A DNA stretch of 64,000 nucleotides from Aestuariivirga sp. GTDB lineage: Bacteria; Pseudomonadota; Alphaproteobacteria; Rhizobiales; Aestuariivirgaceae. Within the stretch, counting starts at the first letter, position 1, and each line of letters starts with the position of its first letter. The stretch is taken from positions 35,521 through 99,520 of the forward strand of contig NZ_JADCDB010000038.1 of NCBI RefSeq assembly GCF_020252395.1, given 5' to 3'. Under the pieces are notes generated by a model that was not told where the DNA came from, did no database searches, and worked only from the letters and a program-made list of their open reading frames with translations. The translations under genes were made by a program, and so were the position numbers. Shown one piece after another: positions 1 to 8,810 of this stretch.

Positions 1-526
1 GAGCGCCGTGTCCTTGATCACGATCAGCCAGAGGTTCGAGAGGCCGGGAATGGCGTTCGGCAGCATTGCCGGTCCAATGATGCGCCGGAAGATGAGCAGC
101 CGGCCCATGCCAAAGGCGCGGCCGGCCTCGATCAGACCGGGAGGAACGGCGAGGATTGCGGCGCGAAAGACCTCCGTGTGGTAAGCGCCCTGCACCACCC
201 CGAGCACCACAATGGCGGCCAGCGTTGCGTTTACCTCAACCGGGCCGGCGCCAAAGAACCCGAGCAGCGTGTTGAACCCGCGCGTGCCTGCGAAGTAGAG
301 GATCAGGATGAGCACCAGCTCCGGCACCGACCGGACGATGGAGGTGTACAACACGCCGATCCCCCGCGATATGGGTCCGCCGTAGAGTTTGGCCGCCGCG
401 CCGAGCAAGCCCAAGGCAACACCCAGAAGATAGGCGCAGGCTGCGATCAGAAGCGTGTATTGCGTGCCGCGGAGAAGCTCATCTCCAAAGCCCTTCTCGC
501 CAAAACTCAGGATTTCAGGGAACATT
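1..526 (-). CDS. Polar amino acid ABC transporter permease (HisQ/AotQ type), 3' end missing
   Basis: Integral membrane permease subunit of a type I importer for basic or polar amino acids. The minus strand reads in frame from an ATG at 526 to the window edge, giving about 175 residues with no stop. It has hydrophobic segments near residues 22-45, 66-80 and 101-113. The cytoplasmic EAA loop that docks on the ATPase lies at residues 133-152 (EAGRAFGMGRL, then the IIGP ending). The last third of the protein lies outside the window. An in-frame GTG slightly upstream is a possible alternative start. It is the third gene of an ATPase, binding protein, permease operon and is separated from the binding-protein gene by a strong hairpin. 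Confidence 0.85.
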
Positions 527-540
527 CCGCCCACCAGATC

Positions 541-572
541 GGCGGCGGCCGCCACGGAGGGCGGCCGCCGCC
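541..572 (-). promoter_or_regulatory. Perfect GC hairpin between binding-protein and permease genes
   Basis: A 13-bp perfect inverted repeat (GGCGGCGGCCGCC and its complement) with a 6-nt loop lies directly after the stop of the binding-protein gene and just before the permease start. No T-run follows, so it is more likely an mRNA-stabilising or attenuating element than a full terminator. This is known for operons in which the periplasmic binding protein is needed in excess of the permease. The role here is inferred from position. Confidence 0.6.
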
Positions 573-577
573 GGTCA

Positions 578-1372
578 TCAGCCCCTGGGGGGAAGCGTCA
601 TAAGACCATCAAGGCCATATTTCTTCGTCAACTCTTCGAAGTAACCCTTAGCTGCGAGGGACTTGATCGCCGCGTTGATCTTGTCGCGCAGGGCTGTGTC
701 TTCCTTTCTGAGGCCAACACCCACTCCGTACCCCAATACTTCCTTGTCGTCCGGCACGGCGCCCTTCAGCTCGCAGCAGGCCTTGCCCTCATCCGACATC
801 AGGTAGTCGCGCAACGCCACGCCGTCCGCCATCAGATAGTCGACACGGCCCGCGGCGAGATCGGCATTCGCCTCGTCCTGCTTCTGATAGGCCTTCGAAA
901 CCGCACCCTTCGGCACGTAGTACTTGTCGATGTAGTTTTGGTGGATCGTCGCTCCCTGAACGCCGATCGTCTTGCCGGACAGATGTTCGGGCGAGAAGTC
1001 CATGTCGCCGTTCTTGGCGCCGATGATGACCGCGGCGGAATTGTAGTACATGTCGGAGAAGTCGATGACTTCCTTGCGCTTGTCGGTGATCGACATCGAT
1101 CCGAGGATACCGTCCATCTTCTTTTCGAGCAGCGCGGGAATGATGCCGTCCCACGCGATCGCGATCATCGTGCATTTCTCGTTCATTTCGGCGCAGAGGG
1201 CGTTCATGAACTCATATTCCCAGCCCTCCCATTCGCCGGCGGCGTTCCTTGAGGTGAACGGCGGGTAGGCTGAAGTGTCGGTTGCGAAGACGAGGTCCGC
1301 CCTGGCGGACGTTGCCCCGATCGTCAACGCGGCGGCGGCAGCGACGAGTAGTCTCCTGAAGTTCATTTCCAT
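578..1372 (-). CDS. Polar amino acid ABC transporter substrate-binding protein (family 3)
   Basis: Periplasmic receptor of the adjacent importer, 264 residues. A signal peptide covers about residues 1-25 (basic start, Ala-rich core, cleavage after SARA). The mature part begins with DLVFATDTSAYPPF and contains WEGWEYEFMNALC and the GSMSITDKRKE segment typical of SBP_bac_3 proteins for arginine, ornithine, lysine or histidine. Size is normal for the family. A second ATG at codon 3 is an equally good start. The order ATPase, receptor, permease on one strand with short gaps supports one operon. Exact substrate is not readable from sequence. Confidence 0.9.
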   Translation of the reverse strand: MEMNFRRLLVAAAAALTIGATSARADLVFATDTSAYPPFTSRNAAGEWEGWEYEFMNALCAEMNEKCTMIAIAWDGIIPALLEKKMDGILGSMSITDKRKEVIDFSDMYYNSAAVIIGAKNGDMDFSPEHLSGKTIGVQGATIHQNYIDKYYVPKGAVSKAYQKQDEANADLAAGRVDYLMADGVALRDYLMSDEGKACCELKGAVPDDKEVLGYGVGVGLRKEDTALRDKINAAIKSLAAKGYFEELTKKYGLDGLMTLPPRG

Positions 1373-1410
1373 GCTCCCTGTTATGTGGATTTATTCCGTC
1401 TCCGGACATC

Positions 1411-2262
1411 TCAATGGCTTCCGGAAACGAACTGGCGGCACCGGTCGCTCGCTGGCGAACCGAAGACCTGCGCGGGCGGCCCCTGCTCCTCAATCACACC
1501 CTTGTAGAGATAGATCACGTGGCTGGAGACGCTGCGGGCAAATTTCATTTCATGGGTGACGAGGATCATGGTGCGGCCTTCATCGGCGAGGTCGCGGATG
1601 ACCTTAAGCACCTCGCCCACCAGTTCCGGATCGAGCGCCGAGGTGGGCTCGTCGAAGAGCATGACCTTCGGCTCCATGCACAGCGCGCGCGCAATCGCGG
1701 CGCGCTGCTGCTGGCCACCCGACAGGAAGGCCGGATACTGGTCCCGCTTGTCGAAGAGGCCTACCTTGTGCAGCAGCTTCTCGGCCCGATCGATGGCTTC
1801 GGCCTTCGGCACGCCCAGCACATGCACGGGCGCCTCGATCACGTTCTGCAGCACCGTCATGTGCTGCCACAGGTTGAAGCTCTGGAACACCATGCCGAGC
1901 CTGGTGCGGATGCGCTCGAGCTGTCTGCGGTCCGAGGGATGCAGGTCGCCGTCCTTGTGGCGGGCGAGCGAGACTTTTTCGCCTGTGACCTCGATTTCAC
2001 CTTGGGTCGGCATTTCGAGAAAGTTGATGCAGCGGAGGAAAGTGGACTTTCCTGAACCAGACGCCCCGATCATCGAAACGACGGAGCCTTCGCGCGCCGT
2101 GAGCGACACGCCCTTCAAGACCTCAAGTTCACCGAATTTCTTGTGAAGGTCCGTAACCTGCACCGCCACCGTACGGTCAACAATGACCTTCGTTGCAGCG
2201 TTTTCCACGCCTTGACTCCCCGTGGGGACCGCCGGGTCCCTTGTTATTCGATGTCGTACCAT
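1411..2262 (-). CDS. Polar amino acid ABC transporter ATP-binding protein (HisP/AotP type)
   Basis: ATPase that powers the adjacent amino acid importer. It has Walker A GASGSGKST (residues 66-74), a Q-loop in MVFQSFNLWQHMT, signature LSGGQQQR, Walker B VMLFDEPTSALD and the H-loop in LVTHEMKFA. These, together with the FLRCINFLE segment, are typical of the HisP/GlnQ group. The drawn 283-residue frame carries about 30 residues more than usual at the N-terminus. The real start may be internal (GTG codons near VENAATK or VAVQVTD), which would also move it clear of the clpA terminator just upstream. Confidence 0.88.
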   Translation of the reverse strand: MVRHRITRDPAVPTGSQGVENAATKVIVDRTVAVQVTDLHKKFGELEVLKGVSLTAREGSVVSMIGASGSGKSTFLRCINFLEMPTQGEIEVTGEKVSLARHKDGDLHPSDRRQLERIRTRLGMVFQSFNLWQHMTVLQNVIEAPVHVLGVPKAEAIDRAEKLLHKVGLFDKRDQYPAFLSGGQQQRAAIARALCMEPKVMLFDEPTSALDPELVGEVLKVIRDLADEGRTMILVTHEMKFARSVSSHVIYLYKGVIEEQGPPAQVFGSPASDRCRQFVSGSH

Positions 2263-2268
2263 AACAAG

Positions 2269-2305
2269 AAAACCGGCGACTGCAATTAGACAGTAAGCCG
2301 GTTTT
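2269..2305 (-). terminator. Intrinsic terminator of clpA
   Basis: Inverted repeat AAAACCGGC / GCCGGTTTT with an inner ACTG/CAGT stem, followed on the minus strand by a T-rich stretch (TTTTCTTGTT). It lies about 30 bp after the clpA stop, so it should end the clpSA transcript. It also reaches almost to the annotated start of the ABC ATPase gene. Confidence 0.7.
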
Positions 2306-2337
2306 CCATCATTTCCCCGTCGCTTCGACGGACACTC

Positions 2338-4758
2338 TCACTCTGACTTGGCCTTCGGCTTGCGCTTTGCCGTCTTCTTCTCGGCCTTGCCGTCACCTTC
2401 ATCGTCAGTTTCCGTAGAGGCACGCGGCAGGGCCTTGCGCTCCGGCAGGCCAGGCAGCGCCTTCTCCTCGTCACGGCTCAGATACGCGAAGTGCAGCGCA
2501 TCGCCCTTCAGCAGAATGCGCACCGTGCCGCCCTTCGACAGCTTGCCAAACAGTACCTCTTCCGCCAGCGGCTTCTTGACGTGCTCCTGAATGACCCGGG
2601 CGAGCGGCCGCGCACCCATCTGCTGGTCGTAGCCCTTGTTCGCCAGCCAGCCGGCCGCCTCGGAAGAAAGCTCGATGTTGATCTGCCGCTCAGCCAGCTG
2701 AGCCTCAAGCTGCAGCACGAACTTCTCCACCACCATGCGCACAACGGACGGCGGCAGGTGGCCGAAGGGGATGACTGCGTCAAGCCGGTTGCGGAACTCC
2801 GGCGTGAACAACCGCTGAATGGCCTCCATATCGTCACCCTGGCGGACGCTATTGCCGAAACCTATGGCCTCCCGCGCCATGTCCTGGGCGCCGGCATTGG
2901 TGGTCATGATCAGGATCACGTTGCGGAAGTCGACGGACTTGCCGTTGTGGTCGGTCAGCTTGCCGTGGTCCATCACCTGCAGGAGGATGTTGAACAGGTC
3001 CGGATGCGCCTTCTCGATCTCGTCGAGCAGCAGCACCGAATAGGGATGCTGGTCGATGCCGTCAGTCAGCAACCCGCCCTGGTCGAAGCCGACATAGCCG
3101 GGAGGGGCGCCGATCAGGCGCGAGACCGAGTGACGCTCCATGTATTCCGACATGTCGAAGCGCAGCATGTTGACGCCCATCACTTCGGCCAGCCGCTTGG
3201 CGACTTCGGTCTTGCCAACGCCCGTGGGGCCGGAGAAAAGGTAGCAGCCGATGGGCTTCTCAGGCTCGCGCAGGCCGGCACGCGCAAGTTTGATCGAGGC
3301 GGCGAGCGCCTCGATCGCCTTGTCCTGGCCGAACACCATGCGCTTCAATTCAGTGTCGAGATTCTTCAGAACCGTGGCGTCGTCCTTCGATACGGTCTTG
3401 GCAGGGATGCGGGCCATGGTGGCGATGGTCGCCTCGATCTCCGGCACGCCGATAACCTTGAGGCGCTTGTCCTCGGTGACCAGCATCTGCGAGGCGCCGG
3501 TCTCGTCGATCACGTCGATCGCCTTGTCCGGCAGCTTCCGGTCGGCCATGTAGCGGGCCGAAAGCTGCACCGCGGTTTCGATGGCATCATCGGTGTAACG
3601 GACCTTGTGGAACTCCTCGTAATAGGGTTTGAGACCTTTCAGGATTTCGATCGCATCCGGGATTGACGGCTCGTTCACGTCGATCTTCTGGAAGCGCCGG
3701 ACCAGCGCCCTATCCTTCTCGAAATGCTGGCGGTATTCCTTGTAGGTGGTGGAACCGATGCAGCGGAGCGCGCCATTTGCCAATGCCGGCTTGAGCAGGT
3801 TCGAGGCATCCATGGAGCCGCCCGACGTGGCGCCAGCACCGATCACCGTGTGAATCTCGTCGATGAACATAATGGCGCCGGGGCGGGACTCGATTTCCTT
3901 CACCACCGCCTTCAGCCGCTCCTCGAAGTCGCCGCGGTAGCGGGTGCCGGCCAGCAGCGCGCCCATGTCGAGCTGGTAGACGGTGCAGTTCAGCAGCACC
4001 TCCGGTACGTCGCCATTGATGATCTTCCGGGCGAGGCCTTCGGCGATCGCCGTCTTGCCGACGCCGGGATCGCCCACAAACAGCGGGTTGTTCTTCTGGC
4101 GGCGGCACAGGATCTGGATGGTGCGCCGGACCTCCGCCTCGCGGCCGATCAGCGGGTCGATCTTGCCCTCGCCCGCCTTCTTGTTGAGATTGATGCAGTA
4201 GGCATCGAGTGCGTCGCCCTCGCCCTTTTTCTTTGCGCCACCGTCGTCGCCGTCATTGCTGCCGGCGCCCTGCTGATCCTGGTCGACGCCGCGCACCGGC
4301 CGCGTCTCCGACAGGCCCGAACGCTTGGCGATGCCATGCGAGATGTAGTTGACCGCGTCATAGCGCGTCATGTCCTGCTCCTGCAGGAAATAGGCGGCAT
4401 GGCTCTCGCGCTCGGCAAAGATGGCGACGAGCACGTTGGCGCCGGTCACCTCCTCGCGCCCCGAAGACTGAACATGGATCACCGCGCGCTGGATGACGCG
4501 CTGGAAGCCGGCGGTGGGTTTCGAATCCTCGCGCTCGGCCGAGATCATTTGGCCAAGTTCATTATCGATGTAATTTGTCAGGCTGCGGCGCAGCACGTCA
4601 AGGTCGACGTTGCAGGCCTTCATGACCGCGGCGGCGTCTTTGTCGTCGGTGAGCGACAGCAGCAGGTGTTCGAGTGTCGCATATTCGTGGCGGCGTTCAT
4701 TGGCCAGTGCAAGGGCGCGGTGCAGCGCCTTTTCGAGACTGCGGGAGAATGTCGGCAT
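2338..4758 (-). CDS. clpA: ATP-dependent Clp protease ATP-binding subunit ClpA
   Basis: AAA+ unfoldase that feeds substrates to ClpP in the cytoplasm, 806 residues. It has a Clp_N double repeat (about residues 1-145), a charged Gly/Asp/Lys linker (155-182), a first AAA module with Walker [10 protein letters not shown] (229-237) and sensor IGAGATSGG, a second module with GPTGVGKTE and [14 protein letters not shown], and the ClpP-docking loop in EAIGFGN. The C-terminus carries a longer than usual Lys/Glu/Ala-rich tail (about the last 45 residues). It lies 4 bp downstream of the adaptor gene clpS, so the two are translationally close. A hairpin terminator follows. Confidence 0.97.
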   Translation of the reverse strand: MPTFSRSLEKALHRALALANERRHEYATLEHLLLSLTDDKDAAAVMKACNVDLDVLRRSLTNYIDNELGQMISAEREDSKPTAGFQRVIQRAVIHVQSSGREEVTGANVLVAIFAERESHAAYFLQEQDMTRYDAVNYISHGIAKRSGLSETRPVRGVDQDQQGAGSNDGDDGGAKKKGEGDALDAYCINLNKKAGEGKIDPLIGREAEVRRTIQILCRRQKNNPLFVGDPGVGKTAIAEGLARKIINGDVPEVLLNCTVYQLDMGALLAGTRYRGDFEERLKAVVKEIESRPGAIMFIDEIHTVIGAGATSGGSMDASNLLKPALANGALRCIGSTTYKEYRQHFEKDRALVRRFQKIDVNEPSIPDAIEILKGLKPYYEEFHKVRYTDDAIETAVQLSARYMADRKLPDKAIDVIDETGASQMLVTEDKRLKVIGVPEIEATIATMARIPAKTVSKDDATVLKNLDTELKRMVFGQDKAIEALAASIKLARAGLREPEKPIGCYLFSGPTGVGKTEVAKRLAEVMGVNMLRFDMSEYMERHSVSRLIGAPPGYVGFDQGGLLTDGIDQHPYSVLLLDEIEKAHPDLFNILLQVMDHGKLTDHNGKSVDFRNVILIMTTNAGAQDMAREAIGFGNSVRQGDDMEAIQRLFTPEFRNRLDAVIPFGHLPPSVVRMVVEKFVLQLEAQLAERQINIELSSEAAGWLANKGYDQQMGARPLARVIQEHVKKPLAEEVLFGKLSKGGTVRILLKGDALHFAYLSRDEEKALPGLPERKALPRASTETDDEGDGKAEKKTAKRKPKAKSE

Positions 4759-4762
4759 TGGC

Positions 4763-5086
4763 CTATTCCTTTTCCATCGTGCACTGGAGGGGGTGCTGGT
4801 GGTTCCGGGCGAAATCCATAACCTGGGTCACCTTGGTCTCCGCCACCTCGAATGTGTAGACCCCGCAGACGCCGACGCCCTTCTGATGGACATGCAGCAT
4901 GATGCGGGTTGCCTCGTCGCGTCCCTTGCCGAAAAACCGCTCCAGAACGTGCACGACGAATTCCATCGGCGTGTAGTCGTCGTTGAGCAACAGCACCTTG
5001 TAGAGCGAAGGTTTCTTGGTCTTCGCATCGGTCCGGGTAATCACCCCTGTCTGATTGTCGTCTTTGCGGTTGGGCTGCTTCGGCAT
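4763..5086 (-). CDS. clpS: ATP-dependent Clp protease adaptor ClpS
   Basis: Adaptor that binds the ClpA N-domain and delivers N-end-rule substrates. From the ATG at 5086 it has 107 residues: a flexible N-terminus, then [19 protein letters not shown] and the segment [22 protein letters not shown] of the ClpS core. A longer frame reaches 5173, but its first 29 residues are unlike any ClpS. The 5086 start sits 7 nt after a perfect TATAAT, implying little or no leader. The stop is TAG, which shows that TAG is used as a normal stop in this genome. Confidence 0.95.
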   Translation of the reverse strand: MPKQPNRKDDNQTGVITRTDAKTKKPSLYKVLLLNDDYTPMEFVVHVLERFFGKGRDEATRIMLHVHQKGVGVCGVYTFEVAETKVTQVMDFARNHQHPLQCTMEKE

Positions 5087-5093
5087 GAGAGCG

Positions 5094-5099
5094 ATTATA
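5094..5099 (-). promoter_or_regulatory. TATAAT -10 element for clpS (leaderless mRNA candidate)
   Basis: On the minus strand a perfect TATAAT ends 7 nt before the clpS ATG. Transcription from it would begin at or next to the start codon. No Shine-Dalgarno sequence is present in the intervening CGCTCTC. The -35 match is poor. Confidence 0.5.
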
Positions 5100-5313
5100 T
5101 AGGTGCTTCGGCCCGAATGTGGAGGGGTTATTCGCGGCGAAATTCGGGCGTCTAGTTTTCGCCGATTACGCATGGCGGCTGGCTTTGGTTTCGCTTCAAA
5201 CGGGGCTCATGGGAGAAAGGCTCCGGTTCACGCCAAAATACGCCTCACCAGGGAGCGTTCTCCGCTGACGCTTGCTCGGAAATGGTGCACCGCGGCAGAT
5301 TCATCTGCAATCA

Positions 5314-6132
5314 TCAGCTGCGGGCAAGTTCCAGCAAGCGGCGCGTCATCGGGTGGTCCGCCTGGGACAGCAAGCTGCCGACGCTGAAGTGATTCTCTCC
5401 GGCCACCTCCTCATAGCGGCAGGCAAGCCCCAGCCCCGCCCAGGCGGCGGCCAGCGACCGGGCCTGGCGGCGGAACTCGAAGCTCTCCTCCGCACCCACC
5501 CAGCTGTCGAAGAGGATGTGGCTGGGCACCGGCCAGAACAGCGGGCTCGCTGCCATCGCCTCGACGGGCGAAAGCCGCAGGTCGTCATTGTAAGGCGTCG
5601 CCATCAGCGGACGGAGGTCGAAGAGCCCGCTGACTGAAAGACAGGCCTGGATGAGGTCCGCCCGGGCGCCACGGAGCTGCCATTCGGTGGCGGCCATTGC
5701 GGCAGCGAGATGACCACCAGCGGAGTGCCCCGTCACCACCAGGCGCCGGCCGAAGCGCTGACCGAGAAACAGGCAGCACTGGCGGATCTCGTCGATGATG
5801 TCAGCCAGCGTCACCTCCGGGCACAGCGTATAGCCCGGAACGGCGACGTCAAAACCTGCGGCATTGGCCGGTCCCGCCACATGGCTGAAGGAGGACTTGT
5901 CGAAACTCCGCCAGTAACCGCCGTGGATGAAGACGATGACAGGCCCCTGCCCCTGGCCGCCGTGTGCCGGAAACAGGTCCACCCGGTTGCGCGGGCGGGC
6001 GCCATAGGCAATGTCGAGGTCTCCACCATACACAGCCCGGTAAGCCGCCGCGTCGCGTTGCCACCGGGCGATGATCTCAGGATGGTCCGGCGCCAGCGCC
6101 CGGTTGTTGTATTCGGCGGCAAGGTCCATCAC
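5314..6132 (-). CDS. Alpha/beta hydrolase, kynurenine formamidase-like
   Basis: Predicted soluble serine hydrolase, 272 residues. The oxyanion-hole motif HGGYW (with preceding VIVFI) and the nucleophile elbow GHSAGGH fit the arylformamidase/esterase branch of the alpha/beta hydrolase fold. The C-terminal GENHFSV supplies the likely catalytic histidine. It lies 12 bp downstream of the 8-oxoguanine deaminase gene on the same strand, so the two are probably co-transcribed and it may act on a later product of the same pathway. The true substrate cannot be told from sequence, and formamidase is only the closest family resemblance. Confidence 0.75.
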   Translation of the reverse strand: MMDLAAEYNNRALAPDHPEIIARWQRDAAAYRAVYGGDLDIAYGARPRNRVDLFPAHGGQGQGPVIVFIHGGYWRSFDKSSFSHVAGPANAAGFDVAVPGYTLCPEVTLADIIDEIRQCCLFLGQRFGRRLVVTGHSAGGHLAAAMAATEWQLRGARADLIQACLSVSGLFDLRPLMATPYNDDLRLSPVEAMAASPLFWPVPSHILFDSWVGAEESFEFRRQARSLAAAWAGLGLACRYEEVAGENHFSVGSLLSQADHPMTRRLLELARS

Positions 6133-6144
6133 CTCAGGGTCCCC

Positions 6145-7473
6145 TCACAGGAAGCGCTTCGCCGCAGCGCTATGCGCGGCCCGCAGCGCTTCGATATCGA
6201 CGCCGACGGGCATCCCGTCAACGACGCGCCAGGCGCCCGCAACCATCACCCGGTCAGCCCTGTGGGCCCCGCAGAGCACAAGGGCCGCCAGCGGATCGCC
6301 GGCGCCCGAGAAACGCAATTCGTCGAGCTTGAACAACGCCAGGTCCGCCTGTTTGCCCACGGCAATCTCGCCGATATCGCCGCGCCCGAGGCAGCGGGCG
6401 GAACCTTGCGTCGCCCAGCGCAGCGCATCGAGATGGGTGACGGAGGCGTCATAGGTCATGCGGTTGATCATCAGCGCATGGCGCACGCCCTCCATGAGGT
6501 TGGACGAGTCGTTCGAGGCGGACCCGTCGACGCCGAGCCCCACCGGCGTGCCGGCGGCCTCGAGCTCGCGCGTGCGGCACTGGCCCGACGCGAGCACCAT
6601 GTTGGACGTGGGGCAATGGCACACGCCCACCCCGTGCTGGCCAAGCCGTTTCACGTCTCCGTCGGAAAAATGGATGCCATGGGCGAGCCAGGTGCGGTCA
6701 TTGAGCCAGCCCACATCCTCGAGGTAATCGAGCGGACTCATGCCGAACATCGATCTGCAAAATGCGTCCTCATCATGGGTTTCGGCCAGGTGCGTGTGGA
6801 GACGGCAATCATGCTTCTCCGCCAGAGCGCCACAGGCGCACATCAGCGACTTGGTCACACTGAAGGGTGAACATGGGGCGAGCGCGATCTGGATCATCGC
6901 GTTCTCGCCCTGCTGATGATACTTGCCAATCACCCGCTCGCAGTCGGCGAGGATCGTGTCCTCGTCCTGCACAACGGAGTCCGGCGGCAGGCCGCCATCC
7001 TTCACCGAAAGGTTCATGGCCCCACGCGTGACGGTCATCCGCATGCCCAGCCGCCGCGCTTCCTCGACCTGGATGTCCATCGCGTCATCGAGGCCATCTG
7101 GAAAGAGATAGTGATGGTCCGAGGTGGTGGTGACGCCGCACATCAGAAGCTCTGTCAGCGCCAGCCTGGTGGCCAGCCGCAGCGAGTCGGGCGTCAGCCG
7201 CGCCCACACCGGGTAGAGCGCCTTCAGCCAGTCGAACAGCTTCTTGTTGATGGCGTCCGGATGGGCGCGGGTCAGCGTCTGGTAGAAGTGGTGATGCGTG
7301 TTGACGAGGCCCGGCAACACCACGTGCTGCGATGCATCGAAAACGTCGTCAACAGGCTGCGACGGCTTCTGCCCCAGGGTCAGCAGCTCCGCAATCCGCC
7401 CGTTGCGCAGCACAATTCCCCCGGGAGCATCCGCCAGAATGGCGAGCGGAGAGGTAATCCAGACGCTGCGCAT
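6145..7473 (-). CDS. 8-oxoguanine deaminase (amidohydrolase superfamily)
   Basis: Zinc hydrolase converting 8-oxoguanine to urate, a salvage or detoxification step for oxidised purine. From the ATG at 7473 it has 442 residues. It shows the first metal motif NTHHHFYQTLTRA, the HTHLAET strand, AHGIHFSDGD, CHCPTSNM and the catalytic Asp in GLGVDGSASND. The sequence closely follows the Pseudomonas aeruginosa enzyme type as I recall it, including LFDWLKALYPVWARLTPD and ADLALFKLDELRFSG. The reading frame extends 14 codons upstream, but the family starts at MRSVWI. A PotDABC-type transporter is divergently transcribed next to it. Confidence 0.88.
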   Translation of the reverse strand: MRSVWITSPLAILADAPGGIVLRNGRIAELLTLGQKPSQPVDDVFDASQHVVLPGLVNTHHHFYQTLTRAHPDAINKKLFDWLKALYPVWARLTPDSLRLATRLALTELLMCGVTTTSDHHYLFPDGLDDAMDIQVEEARRLGMRMTVTRGAMNLSVKDGGLPPDSVVQDEDTILADCERVIGKYHQQGENAMIQIALAPCSPFSVTKSLMCACGALAEKHDCRLHTHLAETHDEDAFCRSMFGMSPLDYLEDVGWLNDRTWLAHGIHFSDGDVKRLGQHGVGVCHCPTSNMVLASGQCRTRELEAAGTPVGLGVDGSASNDSSNLMEGVRHALMINRMTYDASVTHLDALRWATQGSARCLGRGDIGEIAVGKQADLALFKLDELRFSGAGDPLAALVLCGAHRADRVMVAGAWRVVDGMPVGVDIEALRAAHSAAAKRFL

Positions 7474-7590
7474 GGTTTTACCTAGAATTCTGCCGGGGTT
7501 GAACTTCGGGTCCACTTCGGGTCACAATACATGACACGGACCCGAGGGTGCTGCCAAGACGCGCACAGGGGCCCAACAGGGAGCAGACAC

Positions 7591-8745
7591 ATGACCTTTA
7601 TGAAGACAGCGATCGCATCGCTTGCCGCCCTCGCCGCCGTGGCGGGCATTGCCATGGCGCAGGAGGCCAGGAAGGAAATCGGCCCGGGCGAAGGCCAGGT
7701 CGATATCGTGGCATGGCCGGGCTATATCGAGCGCGGCGAGACCGACAAGAACTACGACTGGGTGACCGCCTTCGAGAAGGAGACGGGCTGCAAGGTCAAC
7801 GTCAAGACCGCGGCCACCTCGGATGAGATGGTGACCCTGATGAACCAGGGAGGCTTCGACCTCGTGACAGCCTCGGGCGACGCTTCGCTGCGCCTCGTCG
7901 CGGGCAAGAAGGTGCAGCCGATCAACATCTCGCTCATCAAGGACTGGGGCACGCTGGACGACCGCCTGAAGGAGGCGCCCTGGCACACGGTCGATGGCGT
8001 GCATTATGGCGTTCCCTATCAGTGGGGCCCCAACGTGCTGGCCTACAACACCAAGGTCTTCAAGGACGCGCCGAAGAGCTGGTCCGTGGTGTTCGAGGAG
8101 CAGACGCTGCCCGACGGCAAGTCCAACAAGGGCCGCGTCCAGGCGTTCGACGGACCGATCTATGTGGCCGACGGCGCGCTGTACCTGATGAAGACCAAGC
8201 CGGAGCTCGGCATCAAGAACCCCTATGAGCTGAACCAGGCGCAGTTCGACGCCGTCATCGCGCTGCTCAAGAACCAGCGCCAGCTCGTGGGCCGCTACTG
8301 GCACGACGCCATGGTGCAGATCGACGACTTCAAGAACGAGGGCGTGGTCGCCTCCGGCTCGTGGCCGTTCCAGGTGAACCTGCTCGAAGCGGACAAGCAG
8401 CCCATCTCGTCGACCATTCCGGCGGAAGGCGCCACCGGCTGGGCGGACACCACCATGATGCACGCCGAGGCGCCGCATCCGAACTGCGCCTATCTTTGGC
8501 TGAACCACTCGCTTAACCCCAAGCTTCAGGGCGACCTTGCCGCCTGGTTCGGCTCCGTGCCGTCGGTCCCCGCCGCCTGCAAGGGCAACGAGCTGCTGAC
8601 CGATGCCGGCTGCGCCACCAATGGCTTCGAGAACTTCGACAAGATCTGGTTCTGGCGCACGCCCACCGCGAAGTGCGGCGTGGAAGGCGGCTGCGTTCCC
8701 TATTCGCAGTGGGACAAGGCCTACCGCGAAGTCATGAGTCAGTAA
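7591..8745 (+). CDS. PotD-like ABC transporter substrate-binding protein
   Basis: Periplasmic receptor of the spermidine/putrescine-type importer encoded by the next three genes. From the ATG at 7591, preceded by GGGAG, it has 384 residues with a signal peptide MTFMKTAIASLAALAAVAGI and cleavage after AMA. The segments VDIVAWPGYIERG, GFDLVTASGDASLRL and GVPYQWGPNVLAYN are typical of SBP_bac_8/PotD proteins. An ATG three codons later is also possible. Four cysteines near the C-terminus (CKG, GCATN, KCGVEGGC) are unusual and may form disulphides. The divergent purine deaminase suggests that the ligand need not be a polyamine. Confidence 0.85.
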   Translation: MTFMKTAIASLAALAAVAGIAMAQEARKEIGPGEGQVDIVAWPGYIERGETDKNYDWVTAFEKETGCKVNVKTAATSDEMVTLMNQGGFDLVTASGDASLRLVAGKKVQPINISLIKDWGTLDDRLKEAPWHTVDGVHYGVPYQWGPNVLAYNTKVFKDAPKSWSVVFEEQTLPDGKSNKGRVQAFDGPIYVADGALYLMKTKPELGIKNPYELNQAQFDAVIALLKNQRQLVGRYWHDAMVQIDDFKNEGVVASGSWPFQVNLLEADKQPISSTIPAEGATGWADTTMMHAEAPHPNCAYLWLNHSLNPKLQGDLAAWFGSVPSVPAACKGNELLTDAGCATNGFENFDKIWFWRTPTAKCGVEGGCVPYSQWDKAYREVMSQ

Positions 8746-8766
8746 GGCTCGAGACAGAAAGAGCTT

Positions 8767-8792
8767 GACCCCGGCCTCGAGAGGCCGGGGTC
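8767..8792 (+). promoter_or_regulatory. Perfect hairpin between binding-protein and ATPase genes
   Basis: GACCCCGGCCT and its exact complement enclose a 4-nt loop, 21 bp after the binding-protein stop and 18 bp before the ATPase start. A weak TCTT follows. It probably limits read-through or protects the 3' end of the binding-protein mRNA. Confidence 0.6.
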
Positions 8793-8810
8793 TTCAATTC
8801 AGGACCCGTC

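Noticed and set aside
7522..8508. Open frame of 328 codons opposite the PotD-like receptor
   Set aside because: The plus-strand gene has a signal peptide, family motifs and a ribosome-binding site; the reverse frame has none.
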